Assembly (NCBI RefSeq): GCF_006491595.2
Contig: NZ_VEVQ02000007.1
Span: 62,001 to 126,000, forward strand
Origin: Flavobacterium jejuense
Lineage (GTDB): Bacteria > Bacteroidota > Bacteroidia > Flavobacteriales > Flavobacteriaceae
Reading direction: 5' to 3'
DNA: 64,000 bases
Both the position numbers and the translations under genes were made by a program. Under the pieces are notes generated by a model, which was given only the letters and a program-made list of their open reading frames with translations, ran no database searches and was not told the DNA's origin. Below are positions 52,980 through 62,555 of the stretch, piece by piece (within the stretch, counting starts at the first letter, position 1; each line of letters starts with the position of its first letter).

Positions 52980-53609
52980 ATGGAGTTAATTTTAAAATAT
53001 TTTCCAAATCTAACTGATTATCAAATAAATCAGTTTATGATGTTAAAAGATTTGTACGAAGATTGGAATTCTAAAATAAATGTGATATCAAGAAAAGATA
53101 TTGAAGAATTATATGTAAGGCACGTTTTGCATTCTTTAGGTATAGTAAAGGTTTTAGAGTTTAAAAAAGGAACTAAAATTATGGATGTTGGTACGGGTGG
53201 TGGTTTTCCTGGAATTCCTTTAGCTATTATGTATCCTGATGTTGATTTTTATTTGATAGATGTAATAGCTAAGAAAATAAAAGTTGTGAATGAAGTTGCA
53301 AAAGCCTTGAGTTTGAAAAATGTTACTGCAGAACAAAAAAGAGCCGAATTAGTGAAATGGAATTTTGATTTTATTATAAGTAGAGCAGTAACAAATATGC
53401 CAGATTTTGTGAACTGGGTTTCAGATAGAACAATTAAAGAGTCGAGACACGAGCTCAAAAATGGAATTTTATATTTAAAAGGTGGTGACTTGACCGATGA
53501 ATTAGCTTCTTTTCCAAATGCAACGCAATATAATTTATCTGATTTTTTTGCTGAAGAATTTTTTGAAACAAAAAAAGTGGTGCATTTGCCATTGAAGTAT
53601 AAGAAATAG
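52980..53609 (+). CDS. rsmG: 16S rRNA m7G527 methyltransferase
   Basis: 209 residues. It methylates N7 of G527 in 16S rRNA using S-adenosylmethionine. Visible motifs: NVISRKDIEELYVRHVLHSL, the SAM loop IMDVGTGGGFPGIPLAIMYP and SRAVTNMPDF. The start at 52980 agrees with a -7 box at 52957-52964. Divergent from the desaturase. Confidence 0.94.
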   Translation: MELILKYFPNLTDYQINQFMMLKDLYEDWNSKINVISRKDIEELYVRHVLHSLGIVKVLEFKKGTKIMDVGTGGGFPGIPLAIMYPDVDFYLIDVIAKKIKVVNEVAKALSLKNVTAEQKRAELVKWNFDFIISRAVTNMPDFVNWVSDRTIKESRHELKNGILYLKGGDLTDELASFPNATQYNLSDFFAEEFFETKKVVHLPLKYKK

Positions 53610-53910
53610 CCTCAAAAAAGAAGTTGTTACTATGTAAAATATATTTCAAAATCAAATAAAGCAATTTAGGATTGTTTTTAAGGAGCATAAAAAATATTAT
53701 TTCGAAGAAAATAACACCTGCTATCCGTTATATCTTTTCTTTTTTTTCAAAAAAAGAAAAGGATGTCACTACTATCAGGGCTAAAAATGAAGTTTTAATT
53801 TTTCAGACACCATTCCAATTGAAATAAATTGGACATAGAATCATGAATAGAAAAACGCTATCAAGTAAATTTTGATAGCGTTTTTATTACTAATTTCGTA
53901 TTTCTATCTT
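53610..53910. repeat. Intergenic stretch with dispersed element and terminator
   Basis: At 53713-53788 a stretch with outer parts CACCTGCTATCCGTTATATC and GGATGTCACTACTATCAGGG surrounds an inverted repeat of CTTTTCTTTTT and AAAAAGAAAAG. I recall closely similar elements in many Flavobacterium intergenic regions; its function is unknown. No gene is seen in the remainder. Confidence 0.6.
53849..53887. terminator. Bidirectional terminator before pruA end
   Basis: AAAAACGCTATCAA and TTGATAGCGTTTTT flank a 7-nt loop, with A/T runs on both strands. Confidence 0.85.
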
Positions 53911-55539
53911 CTATTCTCCTAAGAAAGGATATCTGTAATCTTCAGGAGTTACAAAAGTTTCTTTTATGGTTCTTGGAGAAACCCAACGCAATAAATTTAA
54001 AATTGAACCTGCTTTGTCATTTGTTCCAGATGCTCTTGCTCCTCCAAATGGTTGGCAACCAACTACAGCACCTGTAGGTTTGTCGTTGATATAGAAATTA
54101 CCAGCACAGTTTTGTAATGCTACTGTTGCTTCTTCAATAGCATATCTATCTTGGCTAAATACAGCACCTGTTAAAGCGTATTCTGATGTTTCATCTACTA
54201 GTTTTAATGTATCAGCCCATTTGGCATCTTCGTACACATATATAGTTACTACTGGACCAAATAATTCGGTTTCCATAGTAGTGTATTTTGGGTTCGTAGT
54301 TAAGATAACTGTCGGTTCAATAAAGTATCCTTTTGATTTGTCATAGTCTCCACCAAAAATTACTTCAGCATCAGTATCTTTTTTAGCTTGATCTATAAAA
54401 GAAGCTAATTTGTCAAATGAACCTTCATGAATTACAGCAGTAATAAAGTTAGACATGTCTTCAGGAGAGCCCATCTTCATTGATTTTAAATCAATTTCTA
54501 ATTGGTTTTTAACAGCAGGCCATAAACTTTGAGGAATATAAACTCTTGAAGCAGCACTACATTTTTGTCCTTGGAATTCAAAAGCTCCTCTGGTTATTCC
54601 AGTTGTAACTTGTTTAGCATTTGCAGATGGATGAGCAATGATAAAGTCTTTTCCACCAGTTTCTCCTACAATTCTAGGATATGTTTTGTATTTATTAATA
54701 TTGTTTCCAATTTTCGACCATAAATCTTTGAAAACATGAGTTGAACCTGTAAAGTGTATTCCTGCGAAATCTGGACTAGCTAAAATTGTATCTGTAATCA
54801 TAATAGCATCTCCAAAAACTACATTAATAACACCATTTGGTAAACCTGCTTCTTTGAAAATATCAATAATTACTTTGGCAGAAAATACTTGACTGTCACT
54901 TGGTTTCCAAACCACAACATTACCCATCATAGCTGCACTTGCTGGTAAATTTGCAGCAATAGCAGTAAAATTAAATGGTGTTACAGCATATACAAAACCT
55001 TCTAGAGGTCTATGTTCTAAACGATTCCAAGTAGAAGAATCTGATCCTGGTTGTTCGCTATATATTTGAGTCATATATTCTACGTTGAAACGTAAAAAGT
55101 CAATCAACTCACAAGAAGCATCAATTTCTGCTTGATGAATTGTTTTTGATTGTGCAATCATGGTTGCAGCGTTTATTTTTGCTCTGTATGGTCCAGCAAT
55201 AAGTTCAGCAGCTTTTAAAAAAATAGCAGCTCTACTTTCCCAAGTCATTGAAGCCCATTTTTTTCTGCTTTCTAAAGCGTTTTCAATAGCTTGAGTAACG
55301 TGAGTTTTTTCAGCAAGATGATATGTTCCTACAATGTGATTGTGATCGTGTGGAGCAGTCATGTTACGGGTGTTGCCAGTTTTTATTTCTTGATCACCTA
55401 TGTATAATGGAACGTCAATTTTTGAATTCCACATCTCTTTATAAGCGCTTGCTACTAAATCTCTTTCTTTAGAACCAGGAGCATAAGTTTTTACGGGTTC
55501 ATTTACCGCTTTTGGAACGTTAAAAAATCCTTTTAACAT
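53911..55539 (-). CDS. pruA: L-glutamate gamma-semialdehyde dehydrogenase
   Basis: 542 residues, aldehyde dehydrogenase family, class of 1-pyrroline-5-carboxylate dehydrogenases. It oxidises glutamate semialdehyde to glutamate with NAD+ in proline breakdown. GETGGKDFIIAHPSA holds the Glu base, GQKCSAASRVYIP the catalytic Cys327. N-terminal FFNVPKAVNEPVKTYAPGS is typical of this group. No putA-type fusion is present. Monocistronic here. Confidence 0.95.
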   Translation of the reverse strand: MLKGFFNVPKAVNEPVKTYAPGSKERDLVASAYKEMWNSKIDVPLYIGDQEIKTGNTRNMTAPHDHNHIVGTYHLAEKTHVTQAIENALESRKKWASMTWESRAAIFLKAAELIAGPYRAKINAATMIAQSKTIHQAEIDASCELIDFLRFNVEYMTQIYSEQPGSDSSTWNRLEHRPLEGFVYAVTPFNFTAIAANLPASAAMMGNVVVWKPSDSQVFSAKVIIDIFKEAGLPNGVINVVFGDAIMITDTILASPDFAGIHFTGSTHVFKDLWSKIGNNINKYKTYPRIVGETGGKDFIIAHPSANAKQVTTGITRGAFEFQGQKCSAASRVYIPQSLWPAVKNQLEIDLKSMKMGSPEDMSNFITAVIHEGSFDKLASFIDQAKKDTDAEVIFGGDYDKSKGYFIEPTVILTTNPKYTTMETELFGPVVTIYVYEDAKWADTLKLVDETSEYALTGAVFSQDRYAIEEATVALQNCAGNFYINDKPTGAVVGCQPFGGARASGTNDKAGSILNLLRWVSPRTIKETFVTPEDYRYPFLGE

Positions 55540-55640
55540 AGTATTGTTTTTTAATGAATTATTAAATGTTGTTTGGCAAATTTAAGAAAAAAATAATGGA
55601 TAAGGAGCAACAATTGTTGTAGAATAATTGTGCTAAAATA

Positions 55641-56027
55641 TTAATTTAGAGCAAAAGGGGCACTAAATTTGAAAGTTGGTATAATAACTCTAAAGCTTTT
55701 CGTAGTAGTAAAATTGACCATGCTGTAAAAACCTTTCATGGCTCCAATAGGTGAAGATAATAAACAACCAGAAGTGTAAGTGTGTATCTCTCCAGGTTTT
55801 AAAACTGGTTTTTTACCAACAACTCCTTCTCCATCAACAATTTCTTTATTGTTTAAGGCGTCATAAATTTCCCAATGACGAGTGTTTAACTGAACGGAAT
55901 CTTTACTGTGGTTTTCAATTTTGATCTCATAACTAAAGGCAAAGTGAATCTTGTAGTTTTTGAAGTAAGTTCCTTCAAAACTAGTTAAGACTGAAATTTT
56001 AATTCCTTTTGTTATTTGTGTTACCAT
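55641..56027 (-). CDS. apaG: ApaG protein
   Basis: 128 residues, the family's usual length. Beta-sandwich protein with GEGVVGKKPVLKPGE and YTSGCLLSSPIGAMKGFYSM. It is known in enterobacteria with apaH and in some proteins as an F-box-linked module; the biochemical role is uncertain, though magnesium/cobalt efflux has been named. It follows the DUF3667 gene by 4 bp on the same strand and is probably co-transcribed. Confidence 0.94.
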   Translation of the reverse strand: MVTQITKGIKISVLTSFEGTYFKNYKIHFAFSYEIKIENHSKDSVQLNTRHWEIYDALNNKEIVDGEGVVGKKPVLKPGEIHTYTSGCLLSSPIGAMKGFYSMVNFTTTKSFRVIIPTFKFSAPFALN

Positions 56028-56031
56028 AAAT

Positions 56032-57099
56032 CTAAAACAAAATTATTCCTAAGAATATCATTACTAGCATAGAAATGAATAAAAATATCCCAAATAATGG
56101 ATTCAAAAGTATGAATTTTAAAATAGTTTTCCAACGATTTTGCTCATAAAAATTCCTTAAGGATTTGTAAAAATAAATTGGTAATATGAATACAAAATAA
56201 ATAAAAGTAGTTGTTTCAAATAAATTCTCTGAAATTTCTCCAATGATATTGAACAAAATCATGCACAAAAATAAAAAAGTAAAGTAGGTGTAAGTAAAAA
56301 CTAAATGTTCTGTATAGTTTAATTTTTTTGAATAAAAGACAAGCCAAAATATGATGGTGATGATAGGGAGTGATAAGAAAATTAAAAAAGGTAGTTTTTG
56401 ATAAAAATATTCTGTTAATTCATTTTTGATATCGTTTGTTTTAAAAAGAATGGATTTATTGAATAAAAAACGATTGAATTGTGTGTTTTCGTATTCTAAT
56501 TCCTTAAGGGCTTCACCAGCTGTTTTGTTAGGATGTTTTTTGTTGAAATTTCTAAAAGAACTGAATTCATAATAAAAACCTATTTTACTTTTCTTTAATT
56601 GAGATTTGGTATAGATGGAGTCTTTGTTTAGATTTCTGAAAGCATTAATTTGGTCCTTTATGTCTAACTTATTTACATTTGGGATACTGTCGTTTATTTG
56701 TTCTAAGCCTTTATTTAATTTATCTGAATTAATAAAATTAGTGCTGTTGATTTCTTGAGTATTGCTTGAATTTTTTTCACTTAGACTAAAGGTAAGAAAT
56801 AGTATGATGGAGATGCTTAAGAATAAACGGAATGGATTGGCGTATTTTTGTCTTTTACCTGCATTGAACTCCTTGGCTAAAACACCTGGTTTGGTTACCA
56901 TGGAAATTATAGAATTTCTTAAACGTGAGTCATAGGCATAGAAGTTGGATAAAAATTCTTCTATAAAATCACTAATGGTTATTTTTTTTGTAGAATTTAA
57001 TTGGCCACAATGATGACAATATTTTTCACTAATATCTATTGGTGTTTCACAGTTTAAACATTCAATACCTCTATACTGTTTGAATTTTCTTTTAATCAT
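56032..57099 (-). CDS. DUF3667 zinc-ribbon membrane protein
   Basis: 355 residues. An N-terminal zinc ribbon CLNCETPIDISEKYCHHCGQ is followed by the DUF3667 core ITISDFIEEFLSNFYAYDSR and four to five membrane helices (about 92-110, 235-255, 262-285, 295-312, 328-350). Function unknown. Its start codon overlaps the stop of the T9SS plug protein gene by 1 nt (TAATG), so they are translationally coupled. Confidence 0.85.
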   Translation of the reverse strand: MIKRKFKQYRGIECLNCETPIDISEKYCHHCGQLNSTKKITISDFIEEFLSNFYAYDSRLRNSIISMVTKPGVLAKEFNAGKRQKYANPFRLFLSISIILFLTFSLSEKNSSNTQEINSTNFINSDKLNKGLEQINDSIPNVNKLDIKDQINAFRNLNKDSIYTKSQLKKSKIGFYYEFSSFRNFNKKHPNKTAGEALKELEYENTQFNRFLFNKSILFKTNDIKNELTEYFYQKLPFLIFLSLPIITIIFWLVFYSKKLNYTEHLVFTYTYFTFLFLCMILFNIIGEISENLFETTTFIYFVFILPIYFYKSLRNFYEQNRWKTILKFILLNPLFGIFLFISMLVMIFLGIILF

Positions 57100-58346
57100 T
57101 AGTTTCTAATTCCTTCACTATTTGTGTTTGTTATGCCAATTACTCTATCATAACGATCGCTATTTCCTCTGTAATACACTATAATAGTATAGTTGTTTTC
57201 AGTTTGATAGAAGTTCCCATCTAAAGCTTCTTTGTAGTCTATGTTTTTATTTTTATCCAATAAAGTATAGTGGTAATTAGTGTATCCTTGTTTTATTAGT
57301 ATTGCTTTCTCGTAAAATCCAGATTCTTTATTGTATGTCATTTTGTTTTCTTCATTAGTAGCGTAATTATTAAACATACCTGTTACGTATATGGTTTCAT
57401 TGTTGAATAGATTTGGTGCATTTAAAGTAAAATAAACCCATGAATAATCAGCTTCTACCTCGGAGTTTTCTGAGTTGCTATTTAATACTATGAAATTTCC
57501 ATTGAAATCTGGGAAATATGTATAAATGCCATTTTTTCTAGCATTATTGGTATATAAGTGTGAATTGTAAATGTCTCCAGATGTAACCCTTGAAACGCTA
57601 TTGTTGGTCACTCTTATTTGAGAATTGTCTAGTGTGTAAAATTCATTCCCAGCCCAAAATTGGGTTTCTTTGTTGTATTTATATATTAATTCTGTACCAA
57701 TAGTGTATTGAGGTTTTATGTTTGAAATTTGTTCTTTCCAATTTCCGTTTTTGAAAATAGATATTTTTACGTTTTTTATTGGATTTTGTAGTATTAAATC
57801 TCCATAATTAATTGAAAGTTCTATGTTTTGTTTTTCATTTAGACTTTCAAAGTCTCTAGCACGTCTTACTTCAGAAGCTACACTTACTGATTCATTGTAG
57901 ATTATGAATTTTCTTGAAAAAACAATCTCTTGTTCATCATTAAAAATTTTCAAAACATAATTTCCTGTTTTTGTTATTCTGTTGTATTTGTTTGGAAATT
58001 GCTGTTTGTAATGAGAGTATAGTTGAAGTGTATTAAATGAATTTTCATATGTAATGATTCTTTGGTTATCTATTCCATTTAGATACTCCACTTTCGCTAG
58101 ATTTGTTGGTGTCCAATCGTAGTTATATTGAGTTATGGTGTAGTAATAATCAGCTTCGTTGCCATATAAATCATCAAATTGTAATTCAAAAGATTCTCCT
58201 AATTTAAAAAAAGGTAATACATTTTTATTGTTTTGTACAAATGATATTGTTTTTATGTTATAAGGAGGCTCTACTTCGTTTTCAATTTGAGCGTAAACTA
58301 TTGAAATTGAGAGTATAATTAATGTTAAAAATGTATTTTTAATCAT
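57099..58346 (-). CDS. Type IX secretion system plug protein (DUF5103)
   Basis: 415 residues. Signal peptide MIKNTFLTLIILSISIVYA; the ATG at 58346 is chosen as the upstream ATG at 58412 would precede the signal. The protein has the DUF5103 beta-rich domain with EPPYNIKTISFVQNNKNVLP and YYYTITQYNYDWTPTNLAK. In Flavobacterium johnsoniae the protein of this family binds SprA and plugs the T9SS pore when idle. It links with the T9SS cargo gene in the window. First gene of a minus-strand operon with DUF3667 and apaG. Confidence 0.88.
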   Translation of the reverse strand: MIKNTFLTLIILSISIVYAQIENEVEPPYNIKTISFVQNNKNVLPFFKLGESFELQFDDLYGNEADYYYTITQYNYDWTPTNLAKVEYLNGIDNQRIITYENSFNTLQLYSHYKQQFPNKYNRITKTGNYVLKIFNDEQEIVFSRKFIIYNESVSVASEVRRARDFESLNEKQNIELSINYGDLILQNPIKNVKISIFKNGNWKEQISNIKPQYTIGTELIYKYNKETQFWAGNEFYTLDNSQIRVTNNSVSRVTSGDIYNSHLYTNNARKNGIYTYFPDFNGNFIVLNSNSENSEVEADYSWVYFTLNAPNLFNNETIYVTGMFNNYATNEENKMTYNKESGFYEKAILIKQGYTNYHYTLLDKNKNIDYKEALDGNFYQTENNYTIIVYYRGNSDRYDRVIGITNTNSEGIRN

Positions 58347-58470
58347 GGTGTTTTCCATTGTTTTTGTAAAAATAGTAATTCTATAAATAGTTATGCAAAT
58401 TTTGTGCAGCAAAGGTTGTTTTTTTGTAATTTAGAATCGGTATAAATAATAAAAATCAGTTGCTATATTT

Positions 58471-58502
58471 TTGGAGTAGTGTTGCTTAATTAATTAAATT
58501 TG
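58471..58502 (+). promoter_or_regulatory. nqr operon promoter
   Basis: TTG at 58471-58473, 21 nt, and TAAATTTG at 58495-58502, an exact -7 box. It stands about 40 nt before the nqrA start. Confidence 0.65.
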
Positions 58503-58542
58503 CACGTTTTGTAAAATAGTACTAACCATATCTTCAATAAAC

Positions 58543-59889
58543 ATGTCAAAAGACATTCGAATTAAAAAAGGTTTAGACCTTAAGTTGAAGGGTGAAGCAG
58601 AAAAACAACTTTCTGATGTTGCCCGATCGAAAGTCTATGCTATTAAACCTTCTGATTTTCACGGGGTTGTCCCAAAAATGATTTTAAAAGAAGGGACTAC
58701 TGTAAAAGCAGGTGAAACGATTTTCTTTTCGAAGAAAGACGAAGCTGTAAAGTTTGTATCACCAGTGAGTGGAACCATTCAAGAAATTATTCGTGGAGAG
58801 AAAAGAGTGATTCTAGAGATTAGAATTCTAGCAGATTCTCAAGATGTCCATTTAGAGCATAGCAAGAAAAATCCAAAAACTTTATCTAGTTCTGAAGTGA
58901 GAGAACATTTATTAGCTTCTGGTTGTTGGCCATTTATAAAGCAACGTCCTTATGATGTTGTGGCAAATTCGGTAGATGAACCAAGGGCTATTTTTGTTTC
59001 GGGTATTAATTCAGCACCTCTTGAAGGAGATTTAGACTTTGTTTTAAAAGAAAAGAAAGAAGTGTTAGAAGCTGGTTTTTCTGCACTAACAAAATTAACA
59101 TCGGGTAAAGTACATGTAACTGTTTCTCCTAAGTCTGATTTTATGCCTTCTGTTGAAGGTGTAGTGATACATAAAGGGAAAGGAGTTCATCCTGTTGGAT
59201 TGGTTTCTACTCAGATTGCTAAAATTGATCCAATTAACAAAGGAGAAAAAGTTTGGACTGTCCAAATAGAAGACGTTGCTATCATAGGAGAATTGTTTTT
59301 AACGGGTAAATTTAATCCAGAAAGAATAATTGCTTTAACTGGAAGTGGTTTCGAAAAACCGTCTTATGTAAAAGCCTTGATAAATGCTCAAATCAATGAT
59401 GTAGTTGCTGGAAACTTGAAAGAAGGTAATTATAGGATAATAAGTGGAAATGTGTTAACGGGAGATAAAAAATCAAAAGAAGATTCTTTAGGTTTTTACC
59501 ACAACCAAGTAACTGTTATTCCAGAAGGAGATGATTATGATTTCTTTGGTTGGAATATTCCAAGACCAAATAAGTTTAGTGTATATAGAGCTAATATGTT
59601 TTCTTTCTTAACACCAAAGAAAAAATATGATTTAAATACTAATACGAATGGTGAGCATAGAGGATTCGTTTTAACGGGAGAATATGAAAAAGTTTGTCCT
59701 TTAGATATTTATCCAATGCAGTTGTTGAAAGCGATTTTAGTAAAAGATATAGATCAAATGGAAGCTTTAGGAATTTATGAAGTAGCTCCAGAAGATTTTG
59801 CTTTAACTGAATATGTTTGTGTTTCTAAACAAGATCATCAAAAAATCGTAAGAGAAGGATTAGATATAATGATCAAAGAAGTTGGATAA
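58543..59889 (+). CDS. nqrA: Na+-translocating NADH:quinone reductase subunit A
   Basis: 448 residues. Peripheral cytoplasmic subunit that binds quinone with NqrB. Recognised from IRIKKGLDLKLKGEAEKQL, FHGVVPKMILKEGTTVKAGE (biotinyl-like hammerhead) and the long SLBB-related C-terminal region with PIDIYPMQLL. The nqrABCDEF order follows on the plus strand with gaps of 2 to 30 nt. This sodium pump is the main NADH entry to respiration in many Flavobacteria. Confidence 0.97.
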   Translation: MSKDIRIKKGLDLKLKGEAEKQLSDVARSKVYAIKPSDFHGVVPKMILKEGTTVKAGETIFFSKKDEAVKFVSPVSGTIQEIIRGEKRVILEIRILADSQDVHLEHSKKNPKTLSSSEVREHLLASGCWPFIKQRPYDVVANSVDEPRAIFVSGINSAPLEGDLDFVLKEKKEVLEAGFSALTKLTSGKVHVTVSPKSDFMPSVEGVVIHKGKGVHPVGLVSTQIAKIDPINKGEKVWTVQIEDVAIIGELFLTGKFNPERIIALTGSGFEKPSYVKALINAQINDVVAGNLKEGNYRIISGNVLTGDKKSKEDSLGFYHNQVTVIPEGDDYDFFGWNIPRPNKFSVYRANMFSFLTPKKKYDLNTNTNGEHRGFVLTGEYEKVCPLDIYPMQLLKAILVKDIDQMEALGIYEVAPEDFALTEYVCVSKQDHQKIVREGLDIMIKEVG

Positions 59890-59919
59890 TCTTTCAAAGA
59901 AATTTTAAAATCACAAAAA

Positions 59920-61146
59920 ATGGGATTAAAACAAAATTTACATAATTTAAAAGAAAAGTATAGAGGAACTAAGTTTGAGCAAGGTTTCAATGCTTTACAT
60001 ACTTTTCTTTATTTGCCTAACATTACGACTCATTCTGGGGCGCATGTTAGAGATGCTGCCGATTTGAAGCGTGTAATGAATACAGTAATCATGGCAATGG
60101 TACCTGTATTGATTTTCGGTATGTTTAATGCTGGTTACCAACATAATTTAGCTATCAATGGAGTAGCTGAATTTTTAACAATGGATAACTTTGTTGTTGG
60201 TTTAAAAAAGATTCTTCCTTTGTTGGTTGTTTCTTATGGTGTTGGTCTTGGTATTGAATTTATTTTCGCTACAGTTAAAAAACATGAAGTGGAAGAAGGA
60301 TATTTAGTAACAGGTATGCTTGTGCCATTAATTGTGCCAATCGATTTACCATTATGGATGCTTGCAGTTGCTGTAGCATTTGGAGTAATTATTGCTAAAG
60401 AACTATTTGGTGGAACTGGAATGAATGTATTAAATCCAGCTTTAACAATACGTGCTTTCTTATTCTTTAACTGGGCAGCTTGGATGTCTGGAGATAAAGT
60501 TTGGGTTCATGGCGCAGTAGATGGAATTACCAAAATGAATGGAGTTGATGCTATTTCAGGAGAAACTATTCTAGGAACTTTAGCAGCAAATAGACCAGTC
60601 ACATATTCTCTACAAGATATGTTTTTTGGGTTTATTCCAGGTTCAGTAGGAGAAACATCAACTTTTTTGATTTTATTAGGAGGAGCTTTCTTAATATTTA
60701 CTGGAATAGGAAGTGCTAGAATTATGATTTCTTCCATAGTAGGAGCTATTGTAATGGGTATTATTTTTAATAGTCTTGCTGGAACTTTAATGCCAGCTTT
60801 AGGAATGGGGGAAGCTGTTAGTGGAGTTATTGGTACTGGAAGTAAATTCTTTGGATTAATGTCATTTCCTTTTTGGCAACATTTAATGGTAGGAGGATTA
60901 GCTTTTGGTATTGTTTATATGGCTACTGATCCTGTTTCTGCTTCACAAACTAATAGAGGTAAAATTATATATGGTTTTTTAATAGGATTTTTAAGTATTT
61001 TAATACGTGTATTTAATCCTGCTTATCCTGAAGGTGTTATGATGGCTATTCTTTTAATGAATGTGTTTGCACCAACTATTGATCATTATGTAGTTCAAGC
61101 TAATGTGAAGAGAAGAATGAAACGTTTAAAAACTCAAACTGCTTAA
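59920..61146 (+). CDS. nqrB: Na+-NQR subunit B
   Basis: 408 residues with about ten membrane helices. Holds riboflavin and covalent FMN. The GSVGETST stretch at 241-248 corresponds to the region where NqrB carries FMN on a threonine; the exact residue is not claimed. GTGMNVLNPALTIRAFLFF is characteristic. 30 nt after nqrA. Confidence 0.96.
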   Translation: MGLKQNLHNLKEKYRGTKFEQGFNALHTFLYLPNITTHSGAHVRDAADLKRVMNTVIMAMVPVLIFGMFNAGYQHNLAINGVAEFLTMDNFVVGLKKILPLLVVSYGVGLGIEFIFATVKKHEVEEGYLVTGMLVPLIVPIDLPLWMLAVAVAFGVIIAKELFGGTGMNVLNPALTIRAFLFFNWAAWMSGDKVWVHGAVDGITKMNGVDAISGETILGTLAANRPVTYSLQDMFFGFIPGSVGETSTFLILLGGAFLIFTGIGSARIMISSIVGAIVMGIIFNSLAGTLMPALGMGEAVSGVIGTGSKFFGLMSFPFWQHLMVGGLAFGIVYMATDPVSASQTNRGKIIYGFLIGFLSILIRVFNPAYPEGVMMAILLMNVFAPTIDHYVVQANVKRRMKRLKTQTA

Positions 61147-61148
61147 TT

Positions 61149-61874
61149 ATGTCAACAAAACGTACAGATAAAGCCTCTTATACTATAATCTTTTCTATTA
61201 TTCTTGTGGTAGTAGTAGGGTCATTATTGGCATTTTTTGCTAATGCAACTAAAGAATTGCGTGTTAACAACGATAAAGTAAAGTCTCAAATGGATATTTT
61301 ATCTTCAATGGGTATAGAGTCTACAAGAGCGAATGCTACTGAAATGTTTAACAAATACATCACAAAACAATATGTAATTGAAGGTGTAAATGCAACAGAA
61401 AACCCTGAGGCTTATTTAATAGATATTAAAAAAGAGCAGAATAAAGCTAAAGAAGGTGGTGTTCAAAGATTGCCATTATTCGTTGGTGAAAAAGAAGGTG
61501 AAAAAATTTATATTGTTCCTGTAAGAGGAAATGGATTATGGGATGCTATTTGGGGTTATGTAGCTTTAAATGGTGATTTAAAAAGTATTTATGGAGTTTT
61601 CTTTGATCATAAAGGAGAAACACCAGGACTTGGGGCTAATATTACAGAACCATTTTTCAAAGATGATTTTAAAGGAGAAATGTTATACGATGCTTCTGGA
61701 GATTTTAAATCAGTTGAGATTTCAAAGTCAAATGGAGATCCAAATAATGTAGATAAAACAGATAATCAAGTTGATGCAATTTCTGGTGCAACTATTACCG
61801 GTAACGGAGTAGGGACTATGCTTAAAAAAGATATCAGATTGTATTTGCCTTATTTCGAAACATTAAAAAAATAA
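61149..61874 (+). CDS. nqrC: Na+-NQR subunit C
   Basis: 241 residues. One N-terminal helix (YTIIFSIILVVVVGSLLAFF) and a periplasmic flavin domain. The ApbE-type flavinylation motif is DAISGAT with Thr215 as the expected FMN site. GYVALNGDLKSIYGVFFDHKGETPGLG is the FMN-binding fold. Starts 2 nt after nqrB. Confidence 0.96.
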   Translation: MSTKRTDKASYTIIFSIILVVVVGSLLAFFANATKELRVNNDKVKSQMDILSSMGIESTRANATEMFNKYITKQYVIEGVNATENPEAYLIDIKKEQNKAKEGGVQRLPLFVGEKEGEKIYIVPVRGNGLWDAIWGYVALNGDLKSIYGVFFDHKGETPGLGANITEPFFKDDFKGEMLYDASGDFKSVEISKSNGDPNNVDKTDNQVDAISGATITGNGVGTMLKKDIRLYLPYFETLKK

Positions 61875-61877
61875 ACT

Positions 61878-62552
61878 ATGGCAGATAATAAAAACATAGA
61901 AAAAGAACCTTTATTCTCCAAAAAGAATATTGGTTTAGTGATGGATCCTTTAACTGATAGTAATCCAATTACTGTTCAGGTATTAGGAATTTGTTCTGCA
62001 CTTGCAATTACAGCAGAATTAAAAGCTTCTGTAATTATGGCATTATCAGTAATGTTTGTTTTAGCAGCTGGTAACGTAGTCATTTCTTTATTAAGGAATG
62101 TTATTCCATCTTCAATACGAATTATTGCACAACTTGTAGTTGTTGCAGCTTTAGTAATTATTGTAGATTTAACTTTGAAAGCGTATGTACCAGATTTAGC
62201 TAAAAAATTATCCGTATTTGTAGGTTTAATAATAACCAACTGTATTATTATGGGACGTTTTGAAGCTTTTGCTTTAGGTAATGGTCCATGGAAATCATTC
62301 TTGGATGGAATTGGTAATGCAGCTGGATACGGTTTAATACTAGTAATTGTTGGATTCTTTAGAGAATTATTAGGTTCTGGAAAATTATTTGGTTTCCAAA
62401 TTTTTGGAGACCCAGTAGAGAAAACAGGCTTATATGCTTTAGGATATGAAAATAATGGTTTTATGTTATTAGCACCTATGGCTCTAATCACGTTGGGATT
62501 AATTATTGGGTTCCAACGTTCAAGAAATAAAAGTTTAATCGAAACAAACTAA
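61878..62552 (+). CDS. nqrD: Na+-NQR subunit D
   Basis: 224 residues with about six membrane helices. RnfE/NqrD family: PLTDSNPITVQVLGICSALA, NCIIMGRFEAFALGNGPWKS and FFRELLGSGKLFGFQ. Cysteines in GICSALA and TNCIIMG contribute, with NqrE, to the intramembrane iron centre. 3 nt after nqrC. Confidence 0.97.
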   Translation: MADNKNIEKEPLFSKKNIGLVMDPLTDSNPITVQVLGICSALAITAELKASVIMALSVMFVLAAGNVVISLLRNVIPSSIRIIAQLVVVAALVIIVDLTLKAYVPDLAKKLSVFVGLIITNCIIMGRFEAFALGNGPWKSFLDGIGNAAGYGLILVIVGFFRELLGSGKLFGFQIFGDPVEKTGLYALGYENNGFMLLAPMALITLGLIIGFQRSRNKSLIETN

Positions 62553-62555
62553 GAA

